NCBI RefSeq assembly: GCF_043769475.1
Contig: NZ_CP171729.1
Coordinates: 744,001 to 808,000, forward strand
Source of the DNA: Allomesorhizobium sp043769475
GTDB lineage: Bacteria; Pseudomonadota; Alphaproteobacteria; Rhizobiales; Rhizobiaceae
Direction of reading: 5' to 3'
Length of the DNA: 64,000 nt
Under the pieces are notes generated by a model. The model was not told the DNA's origin, ran no database searches, and saw only the letters and a program-made list of their open reading frames with translations. A program made the position numbers and the translations under genes. Of this stretch, positions 1-8,907 are shown one piece after another. Each line of letters begins with the position of its first letter. Position 1 is the first letter of the stretch.

Positions 1-668
1 TGGCGAACTATTCATCGAAATCGCTCAAGGCGCGCAAGACCAACCGCAAGGCTGTCGAAGACCGCTTCAATCTGGTTTCCGACGACAGCCCGATCGTCTG
101 TGTCGTCAGCCGGCTGACCTGGCAGAAGGGCATGGACATCCTTGCCGCGTCGCTTGATGACCTCGTCGCGGCTGGCGCGCGGCTCGCTGTACTAGGCTCC
201 GGCGATCAGGGTCTGGAAGGCGCGCTGCTGGCTGGCGCGGCACGGCATCGCGGCCGCGTCGGCATTGTCGTCGGCTACGACGAGGCCCTGTCGCACATGA
301 TGCAGGGCGGCTGCGACGCCATCGTCATACCGTCGCGCTTCGAGCCTTGCGGGCTGACGCAGCTTTACGGGCTGCGCTACGGCTGCGTGCCCGTCGTGGC
401 GCGCACCGGCGGGCTGGCCGATACGGTGATCGACGCCAATGAGGCGGCGATCGCCGCTGGGGTGGCCACAGGATTCCAGTTCGCGCCGGAAAGTGCGGCT
501 GCTCTCGGCCACGCGATCCGGCGGGTAGTATCGGCGCATGCCGATCCTGCCGTGTGGGCGGCGATGCAGAAACAGGGCATGAAATCTGATGTTTCGTGGG
601 ATCGCAGCGCCCAAAAATACGTTCAGCTCTACAAATCCTTGATAGCGAAAGGGCAGCCTGCCGAATGA
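1..668 (+). CDS. glgA: Glycogen synthase, C-terminal part (5' end outside window)
   Basis: Transfers glucose from ADP-glucose to the non-reducing end of a growing glycogen chain in the cytoplasm. The reading frame is open from base 3 and already within the protein, so the start lies to the left of the window. Visible GT5/GT-B features are the nucleotide-fold stretch VSRLTWQKGMDI and the donor-binding stretch PSRFEPCGLTQLYGLRYG, followed by the usual terminal helices. The stop overlaps the ATG of the phosphoglucomutase gene (ATGA), which indicates translational coupling. Position in front of pgm and glgX fits a rhizobial glg operon. Only the N-terminal domain is missing. Confidence 0.95.
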   Translation, partial: ANYSSKSLKARKTNRKAVEDRFNLVSDDSPIVCVVSRLTWQKGMDILAASLDDLVAAGARLAVLGSGDQGLEGALLAGAARHRGRVGIVVGYDEALSHMMQGGCDAIVIPSRFEPCGLTQLYGLRYGCVPVVARTGGLADTVIDANEAAIAAGVATGFQFAPESAAALGHAIRRVVSAHADPAVWAAMQKQGMKSDVSWDRSAQKYVQLYKSLIAKGQPAE

Positions 669-2293
669 CGAGAACAGTTGAAACCAAACCGTTCAGCGAC
701 CAGAAGCCGGGTACCTCCGGCTTGCGCAAGAAAGTGCCGGTTTTCCAGCAGGAACATTATGCCGAGAATTTCATCCAGTCGGTTTTCGATTCCCTCGAAG
801 GCTTTCAGGGCCAGACACTGGTGATCGGCGGCGATGGCCGCTACTTCAACCGTGAGGTCATCCAGACGGCGATTGCCATGGCTGCCGGCAACGGCTTTGG
901 CCGCGTGATCGTCGGGCAGGGCGGCATCCTGTCGACGCCGGCCGCATCGCACATCATCCGCAAATACCAGGCGTTCGGCGGCCTTATCCTGTCGGCCAGC
1001 CACAATCCCGGCGGTCCGCACGAGGATTTCGGCATCAAGTACAATGCAGGCAATGGCGGCCCGGCGCCCGAAAAGCTGACAGATGCCATCTTTGAGCGAT
1101 CCAAGGCGATTTCGCGCTTTTTGATTGCCGATATCGGCCAGATCGACCTCGACCGCCTGAACTCCGTCGATGCGGGCGGCATGAAAGTGGAGGTGATCGA
1201 CCCGGTCGCCGACTATGCCGAACTTATGGAGACGCTGTTCGATTTCGATGCGATCCGGAATATGTTCAAGGGTGGGTTCCGCATGGCGTTCGACGCGATG
1301 CACGCGGTGACCGGACCCTACGCCAAGGAGATCCTCGAAAAGCGGCTCGGCGCGCCGGCCGGCACCGCGCGTAATTTCGTTCCGCTGCCGGATTTCGGCG
1401 GCCATCACCCCGATCCGAACCTCGTCCACGCCAAGGCGCTGTACGACGAGATGATGAGCGACAACGCTCCCGATTTCGGCGCGGCGTCCGATGGCGACGG
1501 CGACCGCAATCTGGTCATCGGCAGGGGCATCTTCATCACGCCGTCCGACTCGCTGGCGATGCTTGCCGCCAACGCGCATGTGGCGCCGGGCTACAAGGCC
1601 GGGCTGAAGGGCATCGCGCGCTCGATGCCGACCAGCGGCGCGGCCGACCGCGTCGCCGAAAAGCTCGGCATCGGCATGTATGAGACGCCGACCGGCTGGA
1701 AATTCTTCGGCAATCTGCTCGACGCCGGCATGGCGACGATCTGCGGCGAGGAAAGTGCCGGCACCGGCTCCGACCATGTCCGCGAAAAGGACGGGCTTTG
1801 GGCCGTGCTGCTCTGGCTGAACATTCTGGCGGTGCGCGGCGAGAGCGCCCGCGACATCGCAACGAAGCACTGGGCGACCTATGGCCGGAACTATTATTCG
1901 CGGCATGATTACGAAGAGGTCGAGGTCGAAGCCGCTAACCGGCTGATGACGGAACTGCGCGGCAGGCTGGCGGCGCTGCCCGGAACGGCGGTGCGTGGCA
2001 TGAAAATCGCCGCCGCCGATGACTTTGCCTATCACGACCCGGTCGACGGTTCGGTGAGCAAGAACCAGGGAATCCGCATCATGTTCGAGGGTGGCTCGCG
2101 CGCGGTATTCCGGCTTTCCGGCACCGGCACGTCCGGCGCCACGCTCAGGCTCTATGTCGAGCGCTACGAGCCCGACCCCGCGCGCCATGATCTCGACACC
2201 CAGGAGGCGCTCTCCGAACTGATAGCGGCGGCGGGCGAGATCGCCGGCATCCGCCGCCATACCGGGCGGGAAAAGCCGAGCGTCATTACGTGA
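665..2293 (+). CDS. pgm: Alpha-D-phosphoglucomutase
   Basis: Interconverts glucose-1-phosphate and glucose-6-phosphate, linking glycogen turnover to central metabolism. The 542-residue length is that of the alpha-D-phosphohexomutase superfamily member Pgm. The active-site serine loop is SASHNPGG, the metal-binding loop is DGDGDR, and the sugar-binding loop is CGEESAGTGSDH. The C-terminal phosphate-binding region (FRLSGTGTSGATLRLY) is intact. An upstream in-frame start at 596 exists, but ATG 665 overlapping the glgA stop gives the expected N-terminus MTRTVETKPF. It is followed closely by glgX. Confidence 0.95.
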   Translation: MTRTVETKPFSDQKPGTSGLRKKVPVFQQEHYAENFIQSVFDSLEGFQGQTLVIGGDGRYFNREVIQTAIAMAAGNGFGRVIVGQGGILSTPAASHIIRKYQAFGGLILSASHNPGGPHEDFGIKYNAGNGGPAPEKLTDAIFERSKAISRFLIADIGQIDLDRLNSVDAGGMKVEVIDPVADYAELMETLFDFDAIRNMFKGGFRMAFDAMHAVTGPYAKEILEKRLGAPAGTARNFVPLPDFGGHHPDPNLVHAKALYDEMMSDNAPDFGAASDGDGDRNLVIGRGIFITPSDSLAMLAANAHVAPGYKAGLKGIARSMPTSGAADRVAEKLGIGMYETPTGWKFFGNLLDAGMATICGEESAGTGSDHVREKDGLWAVLLWLNILAVRGESARDIATKHWATYGRNYYSRHDYEEVEVEAANRLMTELRGRLAALPGTAVRGMKIAAADDFAYHDPVDGSVSKNQGIRIMFEGGSRAVFRLSGTGTSGATLRLYVERYEPDPARHDLDTQEALSELIAAAGEIAGIRRHTGREKPSVIT

Positions 2294-2330
2294 GGTTGCT
2301 GATGACAGCCACTGGCGGCGCTGTTCTCTG

Positions 2331-4328
2331 ATGAATTTTCGCCCTCCTTTAGGCGCCATCCCGGCCGCCGACGGCATCCGCTTCTCCGTCTGGTCCGGCG
2401 CTGCCGAGCGGCTGTGGGTTTCTATCTTCGACGATACGGGCGACCGCGAAATCGATCGGCTCGAACTTGTGGCGGAGGGCGACGGCGTTCACGCCCTGAC
2501 CGTGTCCGGTCTGAATGCCGGAACACGTTACGGATTTCGCGCCGACGGTGAATATGCGCCTGAACGCGGGCTGTGGTTCGACCCGGCAAAGCTGCTGATG
2601 GACCCGTATGCCGTTGCAATTGACAGGCCGTATGTATTCGATCCGCGCATTTCGGCTGGACGCGGCGAAGGTATGGATACGGCTGCGCTCACGCCGAAGG
2701 CCATCGCCGCAGTCCTGCCGCAGCCGGCTGCGGCGAAGCCGCCTTTGTTCAAATCCGGCGGGCTGATCTACGAGGTCGCTGTCCGGGCGTTCACGATGCG
2801 CCATCCGGCGGTGCCCGAAGCGCAGCGCGGTACAATCGCGGCGCTCGCCCATCCCGCCATCATCGAGCACCTCTCGAAGTTCGGCGTGTCGGCCGTCGAA
2901 TTGATGCCGGTGGTCGCCTGGATCGATGAGCGGCATCTGCCGCCGCTCGGGCTGACCAACGCATGGGGCTACAATCCGGTTTCGTTCATGGCGCTCGATC
3001 CGCGGCTCGCGCCCGGTGGCATCGCCGAATTGCGTAACACGGTGGCGGCGCTGCGCGACGCGGGCATCGGCGTCATCCTAGACCTCGTCTTCAACCATAC
3101 CGGCGAGAGCGACGAGCTTGGCCCGACGCTATCGCTGCGCGGGCTGGACAACCGGGCCTACTATCGCCATGCTCCCGGCAGTCCCGGAAAGCTGGTCAAT
3201 CATACCGGAACCGGCAACACGATCGCCTGCGACCATCCGGCGGCGCGGCAACTAATTCTGGATTCGCTTCGGCATTTCGTCCTCCAAGCCGGCGTCGATG
3301 GCTTCCGCTTCGATCTGGCCCCAGTGCTGGGGCGCGCCGATGACGGCTTCGATCCACACGCCCCGCTTATGGCTGCGATAAGGAACGATCCTGTCCTGCA
3401 GGACAGGATCCTGATCGCCGAGCCTTGGGATATTGGCCCCGGCGGCTATCAACTCGGCAATTTCCCGGCCCCTTTTCTCGAATGGAACGATAAGTATCGC
3501 GACGATGTCAGGCGGTTCTGGCGGAGTGATCGTGGCATGATCGGCGCGCTGGCGACGCGGCTTGCCGGTTCGCACGACATTTTTGGCGGCCGCGGCGGGA
3601 CCCGGACGCGCAGCGTGAACTTCATCGCTGCGCACGACGGCATGACGCTGGCCGACATCGCCCGCTACGAGCGCAAGCACAATGAAGCCAACGGCGAACA
3701 GAACCGCGACGGCCACAACGAAAACCTGTCATGGAACAATGGCGTCGAGGGCGACACGGACGATCCCGAAATCGCGGCGCAGCGGCGGCGCGATGTCATG
3801 GCCGTGCTGTCGACGCTGTTTGCCTCGCGCGGCAAGATCATGCTGACCGCCGGCGACGAGTTCGGGCGGACGCAACGCGGCAACAACAATGCCTACGCGC
3901 AGGACAACGCCATCACCTGGCTTGACTGGAGCGGGCGGGACAGACAGATCGAGGACCATGTGGCCGCGCTGTCGGCGATGCGCAGGGGCGTGGCCGCGCT
4001 TCGCGATGTGGGCTTCCTCACCGGTGAGGCGCAGGCCGGTATCCATGACGTCGAATGGCTGGACGAAACCGGGCAGCCGTTGGGCGAAAAGGGCTGGAAC
4101 GACCCGGAGCGTCGCAGGCTTGCAATGGTGCTCGGAGCCAAGCCCGGAGGCCGTTTCGCGGCGGCCTTCAATGGCTCGATCGTGCCAGCGGAATTCAAGC
4201 TACCGACACGAGCCGGATTCCGGTGGAGCCCGGTGGAGAGACTGCCGGCGACTGTTCAGGGCGCGGCCGTGCTTGTTCCCGGCCGAAACGTCGTGTTTGT
4301 GGTCGAGCGCGGCACGCCGCAGCGGTAA
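2331..4328 (+). CDS. glgX: Glycogen debranching enzyme GlgX (GH13)
   Basis: Hydrolyses alpha-1,6 branch points in limit dextrins of glycogen. The 665-residue protein begins with a CBM48-like beta domain (about 1-130) that includes the fragment RFSVWSGAAERLWVSIFDD. A GH13 barrel follows, with the nucleophile Asp in GFRFDLAPVLGR, the acid/base Glu in IAEPWDIGPGGYQLG and the transition-state Asp in FIAAHDGMTLAD. The LTNAWGYNPVSF motif is typical of isoamylase/GlgX enzymes. It lies 37 bases after pgm and 25 bases before the next GH13 gene, consistent with one operon. Confidence 0.95.
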   Translation: MNFRPPLGAIPAADGIRFSVWSGAAERLWVSIFDDTGDREIDRLELVAEGDGVHALTVSGLNAGTRYGFRADGEYAPERGLWFDPAKLLMDPYAVAIDRPYVFDPRISAGRGEGMDTAALTPKAIAAVLPQPAAAKPPLFKSGGLIYEVAVRAFTMRHPAVPEAQRGTIAALAHPAIIEHLSKFGVSAVELMPVVAWIDERHLPPLGLTNAWGYNPVSFMALDPRLAPGGIAELRNTVAALRDAGIGVILDLVFNHTGESDELGPTLSLRGLDNRAYYRHAPGSPGKLVNHTGTGNTIACDHPAARQLILDSLRHFVLQAGVDGFRFDLAPVLGRADDGFDPHAPLMAAIRNDPVLQDRILIAEPWDIGPGGYQLGNFPAPFLEWNDKYRDDVRRFWRSDRGMIGALATRLAGSHDIFGGRGGTRTRSVNFIAAHDGMTLADIARYERKHNEANGEQNRDGHNENLSWNNGVEGDTDDPEIAAQRRRDVMAVLSTLFASRGKIMLTAGDEFGRTQRGNNNAYAQDNAITWLDWSGRDRQIEDHVAALSAMRRGVAALRDVGFLTGEAQAGIHDVEWLDETGQPLGEKGWNDPERRRLAMVLGAKPGGRFAAAFNGSIVPAEFKLPTRAGFRWSPVERLPATVQGAAVLVPGRNVVFVVERGTPQR

Positions 4329-4353
4329 CGAATTTTCAGATCAGGAGCGAACA

Positions 4354-5985
4354 ATGGCGACGATGGACAATGCGGACTGGTGGCGCGGCTCCGTCATCTA
4401 TCAGGTTTATCCGCGGTCGTTTCAGGATACGACCGGAGATGGCAGCGGCGACCTCAGGGGCATTGCGCAGCGCGTCCCCTACATCGCCTCGCTGGGCGTC
4501 GATGCGATCTGGTTGTCGCCCTTCTTCAAATCGCCCATGGCGGATATGGGCTACGACGTCTCGGACTACTGCGCGGTAGACCCGACATTCGGCACGATCG
4601 AGGATTTCGACGCAATGATCGAAGCCGCGCACAGCCATGGCCTCAAGGTCATAATCGACCAGGTGCTGTCGCATTCGTCGGACCGGCATCCGTGGTTCAT
4701 AGAAAGCCGCGCCAGCAGAACCGGCCGCAAGTCCGATTGGTATGTATGGGCCGATCCCAAGCCGGACGGGACGGCGCCGAACAACTGGCTGTCGATCTTC
4801 GGCGGGCCGGCCTGGGAGTGGGATTCGACGCGCAAGCAGTACTATCTGCACAATTTCCTGGCGTCGCAGCCGGACCTCAATTTCCATAATCCGAATGTGC
4901 AGGAGGCACTTTTGGAGACGGTGCGTTTCTGGCTTGAGTGCGGCGTCGACGGTTTTCGGCTGGATACCGTCAATTTCTATGTTCACGACCGGCAATTGCG
5001 CGACAACCCCAAATTGCGCATGAGCAAGGCGGCCAAAGCCAAACAGACCAATCCCTACGAGTACCAGAACCACCTCTTCGATAAGACCCAGCCGGAGAAT
5101 TTGGGGTTCCTGAAGCGTTTCCGGGCGCTGCTGGACGACTACGGCAACCGCACCTCGGTGGGGGAGGTGGGTGACGGCAGACGGTCGCTGAAGACGGTAG
5201 CCACCTACACGTCGGGCGGCGACAAGCTGCACATGTGCTATACGTTCGACCTGCTCGGCCCGGACTTTTCCGCGGCCTATGTGCGCAAACGCGTTGAAGC
5301 CTTCGAAGCTGCGGTCGCGGATGGCTGGATCTGCTGGGCGTTTTCCAATCACGACGTGATCCGTCATGTGTCGCGCTGGACGAAGGCGGGCGGCGACACC
5401 GACGCGACGGCAAGATTCTCGATCGCGCTGCTCGCCTGCCTGCGTGGCTCCATCTGCATCTATCAGGGCGAGGAGCTCGGGCTGGAAGAGGCGGAACTCG
5501 CCTTCGAGGATCTGCGCGACCCCTACGGCATCCGCTTCTGGCCGGGATTCAAAGGCCGCGACGGCTGCCGCACGCCGATGGTGTGGAATTCGAATGAGCC
5601 CAATGGCGGCTTCTCCACGGCAAGGCCCTGGCTGCCGGTACCGGACGATCACCGGGCGCGCGCCGTCAACGTGCAGGAGCGCGACGGCGGATCGGTTCTT
5701 GCCAGCTACCGGGCGATGCTGGCGTTCCGCAAACAGCATCCGGCGCTGACCATAGGCAGGATCGAGTTGCTCGACGCCGGAAACGACCAACTGGCCTTCA
5801 TACGCGAAGCCGGCAACGAGCGATTGCTCTGCCTGTTCAATTTCGCCGACATCTCAGCCGAGTGGCGTGTCCCAGCCGGAGCCGGGGCGGTCGTGCCGGT
5901 CGATTTTCCCGGAGCAAATGCTACTGTCGATGGCGATCGGATAGCGCTGCCGCCCTTGGGGGTGCTGGTCGCGCAGCTGGAGTAG
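4354..5985 (+). CDS. GH13 alpha-glucosidase family protein
   Basis: Probably a cytoplasmic exo-acting alpha-glucosidase working on maltose-type oligosaccharides released from glycogen. The 543-residue protein starts WWRGSVIYQVYPRSFQDT, the classical start of oligo-1,6-glucosidase/AglA-type GH13 enzymes. Catalytic residues are the Asp in GVDGFRLDTVNF, the Glu in TSVGEVGDG and the Asp in FSNHDVIRH. There is no signal peptide. ATG 4354 was chosen over an in-frame upstream start because the latter would run inside glgX. Substrate specificity (maltose, sucrose or trehalose) cannot be read from sequence; the glg context favours maltodextrin. Confidence 0.85.
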   Translation: MATMDNADWWRGSVIYQVYPRSFQDTTGDGSGDLRGIAQRVPYIASLGVDAIWLSPFFKSPMADMGYDVSDYCAVDPTFGTIEDFDAMIEAAHSHGLKVIIDQVLSHSSDRHPWFIESRASRTGRKSDWYVWADPKPDGTAPNNWLSIFGGPAWEWDSTRKQYYLHNFLASQPDLNFHNPNVQEALLETVRFWLECGVDGFRLDTVNFYVHDRQLRDNPKLRMSKAAKAKQTNPYEYQNHLFDKTQPENLGFLKRFRALLDDYGNRTSVGEVGDGRRSLKTVATYTSGGDKLHMCYTFDLLGPDFSAAYVRKRVEAFEAAVADGWICWAFSNHDVIRHVSRWTKAGGDTDATARFSIALLACLRGSICIYQGEELGLEEAELAFEDLRDPYGIRFWPGFKGRDGCRTPMVWNSNEPNGGFSTARPWLPVPDDHRARAVNVQERDGGSVLASYRAMLAFRKQHPALTIGRIELLDAGNDQLAFIREAGNERLLCLFNFADISAEWRVPAGAGAVVPVDFPGANATVDGDRIALPPLGVLVAQLE

Positions 5986-6111
5986 CCTCAACCCAAGGTT
6001 CATCCAAGCGCAGCTTCCTTTACGTGAGCTACGCGCTGGTTGAATTAAGATTTTGCGGTGCTAGTGTCACCGACCAGAACGGCGGCCCCAACGACCGCCG
6101 GCTCGTTTGAC

Positions 6112-6134
6112 GAAGCCGAAATGGTTTCGGCTTC
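6112..6134 (+). other. Leader hairpin upstream of oppA-like gene
   Basis: A perfect 10-bp stem (GAAGCCGAAA paired with TTTCGGCTTC) with a 3-base loop lies about 60 bases before the substrate-binding protein gene. No U-run follows. It may end transcription from the left or be part of the oppA leader. The rest of the 5986-6192 spacer shows nothing else clear. Confidence 0.4.
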
Positions 6135-6192
6135 AGGGCTTAATAACGACGCTCGCCGTGGCTGAGGGGCCGCGGCAAACCGGGAGAGTAGC

Positions 6193-7788
6193 ATGTTTAA
6201 GAATGTTCTGAAGGCGACTGTGTTCGCCACAAGCCTGCTTGTCGTAAATGGAGTGGTGATCGCGCCGGCGATGTCGGAAGTGATCTACAACCGCGGCAAC
6301 GACACCGATCCGACCACGCTGGATCACCACAAGACCTCGACCATTGCCGAAGCCAATCTGATGCGTGAGCTGTATGAAGGGCTGGTTGTCTACAACGCCA
6401 AGGCCGAAGTCGTCCCGGGCGTCGCCGAGAGCTGGGAAGTTTCAGACGACGGTTTGAAATACACGTTCAAGCTGCGCGAAAACGCCAAATGGTCGAACGG
6501 CGATCCGGTGAAGGCCAGCGATTTCGTGTTCAGCTTCCAGCGCATCCAGGATCCGGCCGTGGCCGCCCCCTATGCGAACATGCACTACGCGATCGCCAAC
6601 GCCGAGTCCGTGAACAAGGGCGAGAAGAAACCCGAGGAGATGGGCGTCAAGGCTGTCGACGACCGGACGCTCGAGATCACGCTTGGCGCGCCGACGCCCT
6701 ATTTTCTCGAACTCCTGACCCACCAGACCGGCCTTCCCGTTCATCAGGCTTCGGTGGAGAAGTTCGGCAATGATTTCACCAAGCCGGGCAACATGGTGAC
6801 CAACGGCGCCTACATGCTCGAATCGTTCACCCCGAACGACAAGATCGTGATGAAGAAGAATCCTCATTTTCACGACGCGGCGAACGTGAAGATCGACGTC
6901 GTCAATTTCATCCCGTTCGAAGACCGTTCCGCCTGCCTGCGCCGCTTCGAGGCTGGCGAGGTGATGTCCTGCTCGGATATCCCGGCCGAACAGATGGATT
7001 ATATGCGCGAAAAACTGGGCGAACAGGTCCACATCGCGCCCTATCTCGGCAGCTACTATCTGCCGGTGAAGGTGAAGAAGGAGAAGTTGGCTGATCCGCG
7101 CGTGCGCCATGCGATTTCCATGGCGATCGATCGCGACTTCCTCGCCAAGGAAATCTGGCGCGAAACCATGCTGCCCGGCTATTCGATCGTGCCGCCCGGC
7201 ATCAGCAATTACAACGATCCGGTCTTCCTGGAGTACAAGGACATGGACATCCTCGATCGCGAGGACAAAGCCAAGGAACTGCTCAAGGAAGCCGGCGTCG
7301 AGGAAGGCGAGCTTTCCATCGAGCTTCGCTACAACACCAGCGAAAATCACAAGAACACCATGACGGCGATCGCCGACATGCTGAAGAACATCGGCATCAA
7401 AACCACCCTCTTCGAAATGGAGGGAACCGGCTATTTCGACTACATGAAGCAGGACGGCGATTTCGACATCACCCGCGCCGGCTGGATCGGCGACTACAGC
7501 GATCCGCAGAACTTCCTGTTCCTGTTCGAAAGCGACAATCTCGGCTTCAACTATCCGCGCTGGGAAAACGCCGAGTATGACGCGCTGATGGAAAAGGCGG
7601 AAACCACGATCGATCTGGCCGAACGGTCCAAGCTCCTGAGCCAGGCCGAGGCGATCTTCCTGAAGGAAGTTCCGGCCATCCCGATCCTCTACTACTCCTC
7701 GCGCGCGCTCGTTTCGACCAAGCTGAAGGGCTGGGAAGACAACATCCAGGACGTCCACGGCACGCGCTATCTCTCGATCGAAGGCTGA
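6193..7788 (+). CDS. oppA: Oligopeptide ABC transporter, periplasmic binding protein
   Basis: Periplasmic binding protein of the SBP_bac_5 family (531 residues) that would deliver peptides to the membrane permease. The N-terminus has a positively charged start, a hydrophobic core (about 8-23) and an Ala-rich cleavage region near PAMSEV, i.e. a Sec signal peptide. The mature part begins with IYNRGNDTDPTTLDHHKT, typical of OppA/MppA, and contains the family hinge stretch TNGAYMLESFTPNDKIVM. A GGGAGAG ribosome-binding site precedes the ATG. Permease and ATPase genes follow in the same direction. The symbol rests on family and context; the true ligand is unknown. Confidence 0.9.
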   Translation: MFKNVLKATVFATSLLVVNGVVIAPAMSEVIYNRGNDTDPTTLDHHKTSTIAEANLMRELYEGLVVYNAKAEVVPGVAESWEVSDDGLKYTFKLRENAKWSNGDPVKASDFVFSFQRIQDPAVAAPYANMHYAIANAESVNKGEKKPEEMGVKAVDDRTLEITLGAPTPYFLELLTHQTGLPVHQASVEKFGNDFTKPGNMVTNGAYMLESFTPNDKIVMKKNPHFHDAANVKIDVVNFIPFEDRSACLRRFEAGEVMSCSDIPAEQMDYMREKLGEQVHIAPYLGSYYLPVKVKKEKLADPRVRHAISMAIDRDFLAKEIWRETMLPGYSIVPPGISNYNDPVFLEYKDMDILDREDKAKELLKEAGVEEGELSIELRYNTSENHKNTMTAIADMLKNIGIKTTLFEMEGTGYFDYMKQDGDFDITRAGWIGDYSDPQNFLFLFESDNLGFNYPRWENAEYDALMEKAETTIDLAERSKLLSQAEAIFLKEVPAIPILYYSSRALVSTKLKGWEDNIQDVHGTRYLSIEG

Positions 7789-7804
7789 TCCGGCGGGATG
7801 CGAA

Positions 7805-7842
7805 CGTCCATGCGAAAGCAATTTCTTGCTTCCGCATGGACG
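7805..7842 (+). other. Strong intergenic stem-loop between oppA and oppB
   Basis: Two 17-base arms (7805-7821 and 7826-7842) pair with a single mismatch around a 4-base loop. The structure sits 17 bases after the oppA stop and 141 bases before oppB. Such structures between a binding-protein gene and its permease often stabilise the upstream mRNA or attenuate read-through, giving an excess of binding protein. There is no U-run directly after it. The rest of the 7789-7983 spacer has no convincing gene. Confidence 0.6.
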
Positions 7843-7983
7843 CCCCTCCCGATGGTTGGCATGGTCGATACTGACGCAAACATCGCAGGCGCCGCTTGGC
7901 GATCGGCGAAGTCTTCTTGGCCTTCCGCATCGGGAACCCCTCAGATCAGGGGGCGTTATCCAGACGGCCCGCGGAGTTAGCCA

Positions 7984-8907
7984 ATGTTTGCATATGTGCT
8001 GAGGCGATTTGCCGGCGCGGTGCCGACCCTTTTCGTTATCGTCACGATCGCCTTTTTCATGATCCGCCTAGCGCCAGGCGGGCCGTTCGATCTCGAACGT
8101 CCGCTCGACCCGCTCATCATGGAAAATCTCAACCGCGCCTATAATCTCGACAAGCCGCTTGTCTATCAATACGGCCATTATCTCTGGAACCTGCTCCAGG
8201 GCGATCTGGGGCCAAGCTTCACGCGCCGGGATTTTTCCGTCGTCGACCTGTTCCGAACAGGGTTGCCCGTGTCCATTCAACTCGGCGGCCTGGCCATCTC
8301 GCTCGCCCTGGTGATCGGCACGTTCCTGGGGGCGCTTGCCGCCCTCAAGCAGAACACGCTTATCGACTACGCGGTCGTTGGAACGGCGACGTTCGGTATC
8401 ACCATCCCGCCCTTCGTCGTTGCGCCTATTCTGAGCCTGCTCTTCGGCGTCTGGCTCGGCTGGCTGCCGGCGGGCGGCTGGAGCGGCGGCTCGCTGCGGC
8501 ACATGATTTTGCCGGTGGCGACGCTCGCACTGCCGCAGATCGCGATAGTGGCGCGGCTGACGCGGGGCGCCACGATCGAGGCGCTTCGCTCCGACCATGT
8601 ACGGACTGCGCGCGCCTACGGTCTGCCGACCCGCATCGTCGTGGGCGTCCATGCATTGCGTGCCGCCATCCTGCCGGTCGTTTCCTATCTGGGGCCGACC
8701 GCCGCCGCGTTGCTGACGGGTTCGGTGGTCGTGGAGACGATCTTCGGCATACCGGGCATCGGCCGCTATTTCGTCCAGGGTGCGCTTGGCCGCGACTACA
8801 CTCTGGTGATGGGAACGGTGGTCGTTATCGCCGTGTTCGTTGTCGTGTTCAATCTGATCGTCGACATCCTCTATGCGTTCCTCGATCCGAGGGTGCGCTA
8901 TGACTGA
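7984..8907 (+). CDS. oppB: Oligopeptide ABC transporter permease, OppB type
   Basis: Inner-membrane permease of 307 residues with the N-terminal MFAYVLRRFAGAVPTLFVIV characteristic of OppB/DppB, a large periplasmic loop, then a BPD_transp_1 core with about six membrane helices. The EAA-type loop that contacts the ATPase appears around DHVRTARAYGLP. The C-terminus DILYAFLDPRVRYD is conserved in the family. The stop overlaps the oppC start by eight bases, so the two are likely coupled. Forms a heterodimer with the next gene product. Confidence 0.93.
   Translation: MFAYVLRRFAGAVPTLFVIVTIAFFMIRLAPGGPFDLERPLDPLIMENLNRAYNLDKPLVYQYGHYLWNLLQGDLGPSFTRRDFSVVDLFRTGLPVSIQLGGLAISLALVIGTFLGALAALKQNTLIDYAVVGTATFGITIPPFVVAPILSLLFGVWLGWLPAGGWSGGSLRHMILPVATLALPQIAIVARLTRGATIEALRSDHVRTARAYGLPTRIVVGVHALRAAILPVVSYLGPTAAALLTGSVVVETIFGIPGIGRYFVQGALGRDYTLVMGTVVVIAVFVVVFNLIVDILYAFLDPRVRYD

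Noticed and set aside
629..2377. Long reverse-strand open frame of over 500 codons opposite pgm
   Set aside because: It is the high-GC shadow of pgm, with Arg/Ala/Gly-rich composition and no domain; similar shadows were dropped opposite the penicillin-binding protein (61221-63314) and oligopeptidase B (42476-43783).
3889..4353. Upstream in-frame extension of the GH13 alpha-glucosidase
   Set aside because: The extension runs inside glgX and has no GH13-like sequence; ATG 4354 fits the family N-terminus.
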